From contig NZ_BMHT01000002.1 of assembly GCF_014641455.1 (NCBI RefSeq), forward strand, positions 248,001-312,000: a DNA stretch of 64,000 bases, written 5' to 3'. Shown piece after piece: positions 27,004 through 35,310 of this stretch (position 1 is the first letter of the stretch; every line of letters starts with the position of its first letter). The translations under genes and the position numbers were made by a program. A model generated the notes under the pieces. It had not been told where the DNA came from. It was given only the letters and a program-made list of their open reading frames with translations, and searched no databases. This DNA is from Hymenobacter cavernae. GTDB lineage: Bacteria > Bacteroidota > Bacteroidia > Cytophagales > Hymenobacteraceae.

Positions 27004-27738
27004 TTAAACTAAATCAACGGCTAACGCCAGCAGCATACCAGCCAAGGTAGCAGTAAGCTTGGGTAGGTTGAGTCGGTGTTCCGGGCTGGTTTCGAATAAA
27101 ATAGTAGTGGAAACGTGCAGAAAATTGCCCGCTACCAAGCCCAGCAACGCCGCGTACCAGCCGCCCTGCAACAGCTCCGATAGCACCACATAGTTGCTGG
27201 CAACGACACCGGCCGGCGCCGCTAGCGCAAACAGCACCAGGTAAGGCAACGCGCGCCGGAAACTGCCCAGGCGCAGCAGCAACGCGGCCATTAGGGCAAA
27301 GGCCGCCGGAATATGGTGCAGCGCAATGCCTGCCAGAATAGCGTAAAAACTCTCGCTCACCTCGCCTGTAGCCGGCGTCGGCACCAGGATGCTACCCTCG
27401 AGAAAGGAATGAATAACCAGCGAGAAGAGCAGCAGAAACGGTACGTGCCCGGCGTGGCTGGTATGATGGTGCACATGCCCGTGCTCCACGCCTTGCGAAA
27501 ACACCTCCAGCAGCAGCTGTCCGAAAAAGCCAGCCAGGATGAAGTACCCAATTCGGTGATGATCAGATGATAACACTAGCGCTTCCGGCAGCAGGTGCGT
27601 AATGGTAAGCGTGAAAAGGTAGGCCCCGCTGAAAGCCAGCAACGGCTTCATCCAGGTGGTACGTGCCGTTGGCATCAGCCGGGTGAGCCAACCAGCGCCC
27701 AACACGGTGCAAAATAACAGCAGAACGGCAAACCACAT
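27004..27738 (-). CDS. ZIP family divalent metal transporter
   Basis: 244 residues from ATG 27738 (MWFAVLLLFCTVLGAGWL); an upstream start would add 28 residues with no clear role. About seven membrane helices are visible. The conserved helix IV motif reads HSFLEGSI with a His pair nearby, and helix V reads ALHHIPAAFALMAALLL; both carry the metal-binding His and Glu of the family. A His-rich cytoplasmic loop (VEHGHVHHHTSHAGH) is present. ZIP proteins import zinc, iron or related ions; the metal here is not determined. Confidence 0.9.
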   Translation of the reverse strand: MWFAVLLLFCTVLGAGWLTRLMPTARTTWMKPLLAFSGAYLFTLTITHLLPEALVLSSDHHRIGYFILAGFFGQLLLEVFSQGVEHGHVHHHTSHAGHVPFLLLFSLVIHSFLEGSILVPTPATGEVSESFYAILAGIALHHIPAAFALMAALLLRLGSFRRALPYLVLFALAAPAGVVASNYVVLSELLQGGWYAALLGLVAGNFLHVSTTILFETSPEHRLNLPKLTATLAGMLLALAVDLV

Positions 27739-27858
27739 GTACTTAACTATTAGGTAAATCACTAGCCAGGATGAGGCCCGGCAAAAACACAGGTCACCGG
27801 ATAACCAGCTTTTATGCAACAATGTTACACAAAAGCCGCTTATCAGATGACCTATGCC

Positions 27859-28143
27859 TTATAGAGAGTCGGTAGCGGCGGTGCCAGCGGCTGGCTTGTA
27901 GCCGGGGTTGCGCTCTAGCTCCATTTCGCACACCGGGCATTTGCCGGGCTTGTTGCTGGCACTACCTTCGCACCCCATCGGGCAGCGGTAAGCCATAGCA
28001 GCGCCCTGACTACCAGCAGCTTGCCCGGCTGGAGCTTCCGCTTTTTCTGCCGTGCCTGCCGGTTGCGAGCTGCATCCGGCTAAAGTCGTAGCCGCCGCCA
28101 GCATACTACCGACGATGGCTAGCTTCATTTTATTTACGAGCAT
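27859..28143 (-). CDS. Heavy-metal-binding-domain lipoprotein
   Basis: 94 residues; translation could also start at the ATG at 28128 (MKLAIVGSMLAA). The lipobox is LAGC. An Ala/Gly-rich linker precedes the metal-binding motif YRCPMGCEGSASNKPGKCPVCEMEL, with a CPMxC and CPVC pair as in CopA/CusB-type heavy-metal-binding domains. It probably binds a soft metal in the periplasm or at the outer membrane. A ZIP transporter gene follows on the same strand. Confidence 0.85.
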   Translation of the reverse strand: MLVNKMKLAIVGSMLAAATTLAGCSSQPAGTAEKAEAPAGQAAGSQGAAMAYRCPMGCEGSASNKPGKCPVCEMELERNPGYKPAAGTAATDSL

Positions 28144-28152
28144 TTTCCTATA

Positions 28153-28524
28153 TTAACGCTGCACTTCGTGGCCGCCCGCAGTCGTATCCTCCTGGCTAGG
28201 TTTAGCTTGGCGCTTACCCGCGTCGGTCTTGTCTTTGGTGCGCATCACTTCTTCTGCGTTGGCGGAAGTCGCCTGCTCCGCCGAAGGCTTAGGCCGGGCA
28301 TCCAAGGTAGCGTGCGAGCTGATCGGCTCGGCAATAGCGCCGCCCCTGGCCTGATTTGTTTCGTGATCAGAGCCCTTGTCAAAGTCTTCGTCGGTGCGGG
28401 TACCGGGCGCTACCATATCTACCGAAACTTTCTTGTCCGGACGCCAATCGGAAGGTTCGCTGCTGCATGCGTTCAGTGCCAGGGTAGCTAGAGCCAATCC
28501 AGAGAGCAGAAGATTCTTAGTCAT
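28153..28524 (-). CDS. Low-complexity lipoprotein, unknown
   Basis: 123 residues. The lipobox is LNAC after MTKNLLLSGLALATLALNAC. The rest is hydrophilic and probably disordered (DKKVSVDMVAPGTRTDEDFD, then Lys/Ala/Glu-rich). It sits nine bases upstream of the heavy-metal-binding lipoprotein, so the two are likely co-transcribed. I do not recognise a family. Confidence 0.7.
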   Translation of the reverse strand: MTKNLLLSGLALATLALNACSSEPSDWRPDKKVSVDMVAPGTRTDEDFDKGSDHETNQARGGAIAEPISSHATLDARPKPSAEQATSANAEEVMRTKDKTDAGKRQAKPSQEDTTAGGHEVQR

Positions 28525-28657
28525 TAGTAAAAAATGTTGAATGGTTAAATTATTCAGTGGTCGGGCGTTAACTAGCGAATAAAGCTAGGTGCAACTTGTC
28601 GTTGTCTGCTATTCAGCCATTCAACCAGTTAGAGATACCACCCGTGTCGCTTGAAAG

Positions 28658-29278
28658 TTACGCGGGCGTTGACCCAGCCGTAGCCTCAATGGCAGGCAGC
28701 AAGCTCTTGCGCCGCAGCATCGAGTCGAACAGCTTGATATCGTTCGGCGAGTTGAAGATGCGCAGCGGCAGGTGCAAGAATACCGGCACATCGAACGTGG
28801 TGGCTATCCAACGACGCCAGCCGGCTAGCTCTGCCGGCGCTTCGCCCTGCTTCAGGTACAGCACAAACGCATCCGGCTCGCGCACGGCCCGCGCAATCAT
28901 ATCCCAGGTCAGGTTCATGCCTTCCCGCTCATTACGGCGCATCAGGATCTGGCGCTGATCGATTTCATAGCTCAGGCGCTCAAACAGCGGCTTGCTTTGC
29001 TCCATCTGCGTTACGCCGGTTATCTGAGCCGAACGCAGCAGCACAAACAGCAACACCAGCACAATAGCTAGCAGCACCCACCACCACGAGTGCCAGATGA
29101 GTGCCGGAGCTAGCCCCAGCGCCAGCGGAATAAGGGCATATGGCCACTCCTTGCGCCATACTTGCGCCATGGCCATGCGGGTGTATGTATTTGTGTCAAG
29201 CTGATATTTCTTGGTCCGGATAGCGAGAGGAGAAGGCCCTTGCGCCTGCCGGAATCCACGTTGATTAGGCTGCATCAT
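28658..29278 (-). CDS. YcxB-like two-span membrane protein
   Basis: 206 residues. Two hydrophobic helices (about 46-62 and 66-86) are followed by a domain with QSKPLFERLSYEIDQRQILMRRNE, then GMNLTWDMIARAVREPDAFVLYLKQG and FLHLPLRIFNSPNDIKLFDSMLRRK. The order of two helices then a YEI...TWxxI...FxLY...P motif resembles YcxB-like proteins. Function unknown. The first 25 residues may be untranslated; a later start within TKKYQLDTNTY is possible. Confidence 0.65.
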   Translation of the reverse strand: MMQPNQRGFRQAQGPSPLAIRTKKYQLDTNTYTRMAMAQVWRKEWPYALIPLALGLAPALIWHSWWWVLLAIVLVLLFVLLRSAQITGVTQMEQSKPLFERLSYEIDQRQILMRRNEREGMNLTWDMIARAVREPDAFVLYLKQGEAPAELAGWRRWIATTFDVPVFLHLPLRIFNSPNDIKLFDSMLRRKSLLPAIEATAGSTPA

Positions 29279-29279
29279 A

Positions 29280-29420
29280 GTTGATGTACTGATTTCTTAA
29301 AGGCTGGTGTGTTGATGGGCTACTGTGTTGACTTACTGATGTGCTGATGGGACTTACCGGGAATAAATAACCGCTACCTAGGTACAATCAGGACATCAAC
29401 ACGTTCATGAATCAGCACAT
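29280..29420. repeat. Intergenic inverted repeat, GTTGATG/GCTGATG family
   Basis: Left arm words GTTGATGTACTGATT, GGCTGGTGTGTTGATGGG and GTGCTGATGGG face a right arm GGACATCAACACGTTCATGAATCAGCACAT. The spacer holds TACCTAGGTA. The element begins right after the start region of the YcxB-like gene and ends at the nadC stop codon (29421). Confidence 0.75.
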
Positions 29421-30281
29421 TTAAAACGCTTTCAGGCTCAGGTCCAGAATGCCGGCGGAGTGCGTCAGGGCCCCCACGGAAATGTAGTCTACGCCGCTGG
29501 CGGCTATGGCGGCAATCGTCTGCTCCGTGATGCCACCAGAGGCTTCCGTCGGGAACCGGCCGTTTATCAAGGCCACTGCCTCGCGCAGCTGCTCGGCGGG
29601 CATATTGTCCAGCATAATCCGGTCGACGCCACCCGTTTCCAGTACCTGCTGCACCTCGGCCAGTGTCCGGGTTTCAATGACGATACCTAGGTCACGGTTC
29701 GTACGCGCCAGATAAGCATGCGTTGCTTCAATAGCCGCCCGAATACCACCGGCATAGTCTACGTGGTTGTCCTTGAGCATAATCATGTCGAACAAGCCGT
29801 AGCGATGATTCACGCCGCCCCCGATGAGTACCGCCCATTTCTCGCAAATCCGAAAATTAGGAGTGGTTTTTCGGGTGTCGAGCAGTCTGGCGTGCGTATC
29901 ACCTAGCAAGGTCGTGAGGTAGGCCGTGTGAGTGGCAATGCCGCTCATGCGCTGCATGCAGTTGAGCACTAGGCGCTCCGCCGTCAGAATGCTACGGGCG
30001 GGTCCTTCTACGATAAAAGCTACATCACCGTATTTTACGCGGGTCCCATCGGCGAGCAGCTGCTCCATACCTAGGGTCGCATCTACCTCCCGAAAGATCA
30101 GCTGCGCCAGCTCTACACCGGCCAGCACCCCTTCGCCTTTCACCAGGAGTTTGGCGCGGTTGCGGGCTTCGGCCGGGATGGCCGCTAACGATGAGTGGTC
30201 ACCATTTCCGACGTCTTCGGCCAAAGCCGCACGGATGAAGGTAGAAAGCGCTTCTGGTGTAAGATAGGAGGTGTTTTGCAC
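29421..30281 (-). CDS. nadC: Nicotinate-nucleotide pyrophosphorylase (quinolinate phosphoribosyltransferase)
   Basis: 286 residues, the usual length, starting at GTG 30281 (no nearby in-frame ATG). Family motifs are in order: AEDVGNGDHSSLA, LLVKGEGVLAGVEL, TAERLVLNCMQRMSGIAT, DTRKTTPNFRICEKWAV, GGGVNHRYGLFDMIMLKDNH, IVIETRTLAEV, DRIMLDNM and EASGGI. The active-site Arg, His and Lys of HRxGLxDxxLxKDNH are intact. The enzyme converts quinolinate and PRPP to nicotinate mononucleotide in NAD synthesis. Confidence 0.97.
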   Translation of the reverse strand: MQNTSYLTPEALSTFIRAALAEDVGNGDHSSLAAIPAEARNRAKLLVKGEGVLAGVELAQLIFREVDATLGMEQLLADGTRVKYGDVAFIVEGPARSILTAERLVLNCMQRMSGIATHTAYLTTLLGDTHARLLDTRKTTPNFRICEKWAVLIGGGVNHRYGLFDMIMLKDNHVDYAGGIRAAIEATHAYLARTNRDLGIVIETRTLAEVQQVLETGGVDRIMLDNMPAEQLREAVALINGRFPTEASGGITEQTIAAIAASGVDYISVGALTHSAGILDLSLKAF

Positions 30282-30294
30282 GATGCAAAAATAG

Positions 30295-30327
30295 AAAAAG
30301 GCCCCGACTTCCGCCGGGACCTTTTTT
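30295..30327 (-). terminator. Leftward terminator after DUF4783 gene
   Basis: On the minus strand AAAAAAGGTCCCGGC pairs with GTCGGGGCCTTTTT, including a G-U pair, and ends in a T-run. It lies between the DUF4783 stop and the nadC start. Confidence 0.8.
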
Positions 30328-30418
30328 CAGGCTATAAGAATAGAAAGGCGAGTGAAGCAATAGCTGTCAGTCGTTGGTAAGTGCTTCTATATCAAACAGC
30401 TACTATTAGGATCAAGAT

Positions 30419-30823
30419 TTACTCTCCGCCTTTGGTGAAGTCAATGGCATCAATGACCAGCGTGCCATGATCGGGCTTTACCTTCACAAACACGCGGTAT
30501 GCCCCATTTTTGCCGTTGTACTTGCCCACCGCCAGCTTCGCACCTTCGGCGCCATTAACGTAGTGGATAAAGTCGAAAGTAGCCGGTGGATTCTTGGCAA
30601 AGAAGTCTTTCATCACGAATTCAGCCTGGGTGGCGCTGTAGCTTTGCTTGTCGCCATCGAAGCCTAACTCGACAGAGGAACTGAAATATTGAGCCAGATC
30701 TTTGGACGAACCGTTACGGATCGCACCGCCGAGAGGCCCAAATGCCTCACCCTGGGCCTGAACAACTACGGACAGCAGCATCAGCCACGCAATGGCAAGG
30801 GTTTGTAATAAAGTAGGTTTCAT
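30419..30823 (-). CDS. DUF4783 secreted protein
   Basis: 134 residues with signal peptide MKPTLLQTLAIAWLML...VVQAQ. The pattern LGGAIRNGSSKDLAQYFSSSVELGFDG, YSATQAEFVMKDFFAKNPP and KYNGKNGAYRVFVKVKP identifies the Bacteroidota DUF4783 family, which has an NTF2-like shape. Role unknown. It stands alone with its own terminator. Confidence 0.9.
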   Translation of the reverse strand: MKPTLLQTLAIAWLMLLSVVVQAQGEAFGPLGGAIRNGSSKDLAQYFSSSVELGFDGDKQSYSATQAEFVMKDFFAKNPPATFDFIHYVNGAEGAKLAVGKYNGKNGAYRVFVKVKPDHGTLVIDAIDFTKGGE

Positions 30824-30964
30824 ACTAGAGTAGAGAATGCGTCATATCGTTTGCTAAAATTATGCCAACTACTGATTATAAAAAAAGGTTACCGCACAAT
30901 TTATTCTACCTTAAGTTACACTGAACGTACACAGACGAAATGCAGTCATTCCGGGCGCACCGCC

Positions 30965-30972
30965 TATCTTTG
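30965..30972 (+). promoter_or_regulatory. -7 box TATCTTTG directly before gpmI
   Basis: It matches TAnnTTTG exactly and ends five bases before the ATG. The transcript would start about two bases before the codon or at it. Confidence 0.65.
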
Positions 30973-30977
30973 CAGTC

Positions 30978-32534
30978 ATGAACAAACAGGTATTGCTGGT
31001 AATTTTGGACGGTTGGGGTCTTGGGCAGAACAAGGAGATTTCTGCCATTGATCATGCTAAAACGCCGTTTTTCGATTCGCTTATCCAACGTTTTCCCCAC
31101 AGCCGGCTACAGGCTTCTGGCGAAGCAGTGGGTTTGCCGGAAGGCCAGATGGGCAACTCCGAAGTTGGCCACATGAATATTGGCGCCGGCCGGGTGGTGT
31201 ACCAAGATCTGGTGCGTATTAACAAGTCCATCCGGGAACGGAAGCTAGGTACCATCCCAGCGCTGACCAAAGCCTTCGACTACGCCAAAGCCAACGGTAA
31301 GACCCTGCACCTGATGGGCCTGCTCTCGGATGGTGGTGTTCACTCCCACATCGACCATCTTAAAGCACTTTGTACGCTGGCCCACGACGCAGATGTACAT
31401 AAAGTATTCATTCACGCCTTCACCGATGGCCGCGACACGGATCCTAAGGGCGGCGTCGGCTACGTGAACGACCTGGAAAAACACCTGGAGCGCAACGGCG
31501 GCAAGATTGCCTCTATCGTGGGCCGCTACTACGCCATGGACCGCGACAACCGCTGGGAACGGGTGAAAGTAGCCTACGACTTGCTGGTAAACGGCAAAGG
31601 CACGCCTTCGCAGAACCTGATTCAGTCCATGCTCGACTCCTATAAAGAGGGCGTGACCGATGAGTTTATGAAGCCAATCGTGAAGGTAGGTGCTGATGGG
31701 CAACCTTTGGCCACCATCCAGGAAGGCGACGTGGTGCTTTGCTTTAACTTCCGCACCGACCGGGGCCGGGAAATCACGCAGGCCCTGACGCAGCAGGATT
31801 TCCACGCCTTCCAGATGCACCGCCTGAACCTGCACTACCTGACCATGACGAACTACGACGCCACGTTCGCTGGCGTCACCCCGATTTTCGACAAGGACAA
31901 CCTGGAAAATACATTGGGCGAAGTATTAGCGGCGCATCACAAGACACAGATTCGCATTGCCGAAACTGAAAAGTACCCGCACGTTACGTTCTTCTTCTCG
32001 GGTGGCCGCGAAAATGAGTTTGAGGGCGAAAACCGCATTATGCGTGCTTCACCCAAAGTTGCTACGTACGACTTGCAACCCGAAATGAGCGCCGGCGACC
32101 TGCGCGACGCCCTGGTGCCGGAGCTACAGCAGAAATCCGCGGATTTCGTGGTGCTCAACTTCGCTAACCCCGACATGGTGGGCCATACGGGCGTCTTTGA
32201 TGCGGTGGTAAAAGCAGTCGAAACCACAGATGCCTGCGCCCAGGACGTGGTAGAAGCGGCTCTGGCCAGCAATTACGCCTGCATCATCATCGCCGACCAC
32301 GGCAACGCGGACGTGATGCTTAACCCGGACGGCTCGCCTAACACGGCCCACTCTACTAACCTGGTGCCCTGCATCTTGGCGGATAACGATTACCGTGGTA
32401 CGCTGGCTGATGGCAAGCTAGGTGACATTGCCCCGACGGTGCTGGCCTTGATGGGCATTCCGCAGCCGGCTGAGATGAACGGCCAGTCGTTGTTGCAGCC
32501 CGCTCCTGTTTTAAACCTAGCTGCTAATGCGTAA
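30978..32534 (+). CDS. gpmI: 2,3-bisphosphoglycerate-independent phosphoglycerate mutase
   Basis: 518 residues. The alkaline-phosphatase fold is clear: VILDGWGLG (metal Asp11), GQMGNSEVGHMNIGAGR with nucleophile Ser61, HAFTDGRDTDPKGG, GRYYAMDRDNRWERV, FNFRTDRGREIT, then YDATFAG, HVTFFFSGGRE, NFANPDMVGHTG and ADHGNADVM. It interconverts 3- and 2-phosphoglycerate in glycolysis, using manganese. The ATG lies five bases after the -7 box, so the mRNA has almost no leader. Its stop codon overlaps the next gene. Confidence 0.98.
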   Translation: MNKQVLLVILDGWGLGQNKEISAIDHAKTPFFDSLIQRFPHSRLQASGEAVGLPEGQMGNSEVGHMNIGAGRVVYQDLVRINKSIRERKLGTIPALTKAFDYAKANGKTLHLMGLLSDGGVHSHIDHLKALCTLAHDADVHKVFIHAFTDGRDTDPKGGVGYVNDLEKHLERNGGKIASIVGRYYAMDRDNRWERVKVAYDLLVNGKGTPSQNLIQSMLDSYKEGVTDEFMKPIVKVGADGQPLATIQEGDVVLCFNFRTDRGREITQALTQQDFHAFQMHRLNLHYLTMTNYDATFAGVTPIFDKDNLENTLGEVLAAHHKTQIRIAETEKYPHVTFFFSGGRENEFEGENRIMRASPKVATYDLQPEMSAGDLRDALVPELQQKSADFVVLNFANPDMVGHTGVFDAVVKAVETTDACAQDVVEAALASNYACIIIADHGNADVMLNPDGSPNTAHSTNLVPCILADNDYRGTLADGKLGDIAPTVLALMGIPQPAEMNGQSLLQPAPVLNLAANA

Positions 32535-33111
32535 CTGCTGGCTGCTAGGTCTGCTGCTAGTAGCCGTTGCCGCGTGCGATTCCGACGGTGGTGCCAGTCA
32601 GTCAGCAGCGGCTAGGCGCAAGCCACTGTACTTCGATCTGAAGGGGTTCCTGGACACGCAGACGCAGCTACTCAGCCGCCGCAACCCGGTAGTGGTGAAG
32701 CAGGTGCAGCTACGGACCGGGCAGCAGGAAACCGCTAAGGTTCCCCACACCGATTGGCGCAAGGAGCTGCAGCTCTTCTATCAGGCCGACATCAACAAGT
32801 CGGCTTTGCGTGGAGCGTACACCATTGAGCCGCCCGTGCAAGTTGCCGGTGGTTTACAGCGACAAACCTACAGGCGCAAACCTGACGTTGAAAACGCCGT
32901 GGAGCGGCTGACGGTGCTTTCTGATCCGCAAGGTGTGCGCGAGGTAACGGCAACGCTTAGCCAGAACAATGCTTTGTTCTTCTCACGTAAAGACCTACTT
33001 CTGCGGGCTGCTCAGGGCCTGCTGAACAATTACCAAGTGAATGGCGTGCAGAAGCTGATCCTGTTCGATACGCTTCGCTATTCGGCTGCCGTTCGGGTAC
33101 AAGCGCAGTAA
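32527..33111 (+). CDS. Lipoprotein coupled to gpmI, unknown
   Basis: 194 residues; the lipobox is VAAC after MRNCWLLGLLLVAVAAC. Its ATG overlaps the gpmI stop in ATGCGTAA, so it is probably translated by re-initiation. The protein has no transmembrane span. Visible features are YFDLKGFLDTQTQLLSRRNP near the start, HTDWRKELQLFYQADINKSALRGAY in the middle and a beta-rich end. It looks like a small beta-barrel-type lipoprotein seen next to gpmI in relatives, but I cannot name a family with confidence. Confidence 0.8.
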   Translation: MRNCWLLGLLLVAVAACDSDGGASQSAAARRKPLYFDLKGFLDTQTQLLSRRNPVVVKQVQLRTGQQETAKVPHTDWRKELQLFYQADINKSALRGAYTIEPPVQVAGGLQRQTYRRKPDVENAVERLTVLSDPQGVREVTATLSQNNALFFSRKDLLLRAAQGLLNNYQVNGVQKLILFDTLRYSAAVRVQAQ

Positions 33112-33137
33112 AAGCGGCGCATACTTTTCTGCGAAGC

Positions 33138-33563
33138 CTACTGTTGCCCCATCAGCGTAGCAACCACCCAGCGCCGCCCGCCGTGGTTACGGTGCTCACC
33201 TAGGTACACGCCTTGCCAGGTACCTAGGGCTAGCTGCCCATTCGTGATAGGAATCGTGACGGAAGTACCTAGCATGGCAGCTTTTAGATGCGCTGGCATA
33301 TCATCCGGACCTTCTGAGTTATGGTGAAAGTACGGCGCATTCTCGGGTGCCGTGCGGTTGAAGAACTCCTCGAAATCATGGCGCACAGTGGGGTCGGCAT
33401 TCTCGTTGATGCTCAGACTCGCGGAGGTGTGCTGAATGAAGAAGTGCGCCGTTCCTACCTTAATCTGTTCTAGCTCCGGCAGTTCGGCCGTGAGCAGGTC
33501 GGTGATGAGGTGAAAGCCCCGACGCACCGCCGGCAAGCGCAATCTTTTTTGAAGCCAAATCAT
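33138..33563 (-). CDS. yjbQ: YjbQ/UPF0047 family protein
   Basis: 141 residues. All family motifs are present: GTAHFFIQHTSASLSINENA, DPTVRHDFEEFFN, EGPDDMPAHLKAAMLG and TNGQLALGTWQGVYLGEHR. YjbQ of E. coli has a secondary thiamine phosphate synthase activity; its main role is unsettled. The His of IQHTSAS and of DMPAHLK are the likely metal or catalytic residues. Cytosolic, single gene. Confidence 0.95.
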   Translation of the reverse strand: MIWLQKRLRLPAVRRGFHLITDLLTAELPELEQIKVGTAHFFIQHTSASLSINENADPTVRHDFEEFFNRTAPENAPYFHHNSEGPDDMPAHLKAAMLGTSVTIPITNGQLALGTWQGVYLGEHRNHGGRRWVVATLMGQQ

Positions 33564-33569
33564 AAAAGT

Positions 33570-33637
33570 GTAACGGAGTAAAGAGTAACTGAGTGATCTG
33601 TTCAGGATATTGCTCAGTTACTCCTTTACTCTGTTAC
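33570..33637. repeat. Inverted repeat, GTAACGGAGTAA words
   Basis: GTAACGGAGTAAAGAGTAACTGAG (33570-33593) pairs with CTCAGTTACTCCTTTACTCTGTTAC (33613-33637). It begins six bases before the yjbQ start and ends five bases from the stop codon of the downstream-facing lipoprotein. Confidence 0.85.
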
Positions 33638-33641
33638 TTGC

Positions 33642-35180
33642 TTAGGGGTTTACCTGCTCGTAGGCACCTAAGTCGGGCAGCTTCGGGTCGCGTAGATTGT
33701 TGCGCAAGTCGCGGGCGATGATGGACTCGTAAGCGGTGCGGTTGCTGGCCGGCGAAGGCGTGTTAAGACGAAAATCAAGCTTGTCATAGGCCGGAATTTC
33801 GCTGTCGGAGGCGCGCTTGAAGTTAGGCGGTTGGTTCAGCACGTTCTGGTAGTCGGCGCGACCTAGGCCGGGCTTGTCAGGTGCGTCGGTAGCAGCCTGG
33901 TAGGCGGTGGTACGAAGCAGACTATTACGGACGCTGAGGCTATTCTTGTAGTTGTCGCTCCCTTCAAAAAGCAGCTCATCCTTTACAAACCCCGAATTAA
34001 TCCCCCAAATGATCGAGTTGCGAATATCAATTCGCATGGGCAATGGGTCTTTTACCTCCTGCAAAAAGGACGCGTTGCTGAAGCGAAGCGAGGCAGTTTC
34101 GCGCTTAAACTGTGGTGTATAGTTAGCAACAGTGCAAAAGTTCAGGTTGTACTCGCCGCCACCTATGGCTCTGATGGCGTACTCGCCGCAGTTAGTCAGC
34201 ACCGTATTTACCAGGTCGAAGTCGCCGCTGATTCCGAAGATACCCGCGCCGTCGAAGCCTTCTTTACCATTAGCAAAGGAAATGGCAGCCCCCGATATAT
34301 TCTTAATGACCGTATTTTCAACCCTTACTTTTGGATGAGCTAGGTTCTTAGGATTGAAAATGAGCAAGCCGAAGGAAGCGTTTTTTATCTCAGCATAACG
34401 CACCACATTGTTTCGACTCGTCGCATCGAACTGAATACCACGCCACTGACCTGGAATATCGTTGTAGTACGGTTCGCGCCGGTCGCCGGCAAAGCGCACG
34501 ATGTTGGGGTTGTTCTCGCCGACTGAATCTGTGCCCGGATTAAAATCCGGATTTACTAATAGCCGACCTTGCACCACAATAGCCGCATTGGCGTGAAAGT
34601 ACACTCGGCTCCCGGCCGCGATAGTAAGTGTACAGCCCTGCCCGACAGCCACAGTGTCTAATACAACGTGTGGCTTATCGCTGCGCCAAACACTGTTGCA
34701 GGCTACGTACTCAAGGCCACGGTGAAAATAAGCATTCTGGCCATACGCCAACAGCTTCACGTCCTGATCATTGCCGTTCGTACGAAAGCGCAGCTGGTCT
34801 TCCACTACAAAGGGTTTATCCTCCTGCCCCGGCGTAATGCTTGTGCGTACCAACACCAGCAAGCTGTCCTTGCCGCGAATCTCAACGTTCTGCACGGCAG
34901 TGCCTTGTTGCCCACCAATGATGAGCGTATAAGGCGAGTTGGTCGGTGCACCTAGCCCTATCTGCTCTACCTTCACTGCCCGATTGTTGCGGTTGTACAC
35001 CCAAAGCCGCTTCGTTACGGAGCCCGTCTGCACGAATACCGTGTCGAAGAAGACAGTATCCGTCGAGAATGCTAGCTTGGCTCCGCCATCTTTTGTAACG
35101 ATGTCTTCTTTCGGCTCGCAGCCGGGCAGCAGGCAAAGCGCGCAGGCAAAGAGAAATAGAACGGGTAAAAAGTAGCGCAT
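33642..35180 (-). CDS. Beta-helix repeat lipoprotein
   Basis: 512 residues; Cys21 in LLPGC is the lipobox. An immunoglobulin-like N-terminal part (about 35-150, VFFDTVFVQTGSVTKRLWVYN) precedes a right-handed parallel beta-helix (about 180-470) with strands such as GQGCTLTIAAGSRVYFHANA, NNVVRYAEIKNASFGLLIFN, ENTVIKNISGAAI, TVLTNCGEYAIRAIGGG and NSIIWGINSG. The ending DPKLPDLGAYEQ is the common closing motif of secreted beta-helix proteins. It probably binds or modifies a surface glycan; no catalytic residues are evident. Confidence 0.85.
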   Translation of the reverse strand: MRYFLPVLFLFACALCLLPGCEPKEDIVTKDGGAKLAFSTDTVFFDTVFVQTGSVTKRLWVYNRNNRAVKVEQIGLGAPTNSPYTLIIGGQQGTAVQNVEIRGKDSLLVLVRTSITPGQEDKPFVVEDQLRFRTNGNDQDVKLLAYGQNAYFHRGLEYVACNSVWRSDKPHVVLDTVAVGQGCTLTIAAGSRVYFHANAAIVVQGRLLVNPDFNPGTDSVGENNPNIVRFAGDRREPYYNDIPGQWRGIQFDATSRNNVVRYAEIKNASFGLLIFNPKNLAHPKVRVENTVIKNISGAAISFANGKEGFDGAGIFGISGDFDLVNTVLTNCGEYAIRAIGGGEYNLNFCTVANYTPQFKRETASLRFSNASFLQEVKDPLPMRIDIRNSIIWGINSGFVKDELLFEGSDNYKNSLSVRNSLLRTTAYQAATDAPDKPGLGRADYQNVLNQPPNFKRASDSEIPAYDKLDFRLNTPSPASNRTAYESIIARDLRNNLRDPKLPDLGAYEQVNP

Positions 35181-35253
35181 AAACCAGACCTAGGTAGTAA
35201 GTTACGCTGCACCAATCAGGCCGCGCAACAAATAAGAGAACCTGAACACAAAC

Positions 35254-35294
35254 GTGCGCCGCACCACCGAAAGTACTTCGATGATGCGGCGCAC
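35254..35294 (-). terminator. Leftward terminator-like hairpin after prfA
   Basis: GTGCGCCGCACCACCGAAAG faces CTTCGATGATGCGGCGCAC with near-full pairing, 17 bases downstream of the prfA stop on the minus strand. No T-run follows. Confidence 0.65.
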
Positions 35295-35310
35295 GCTACA
35301 CTTTCTACGC

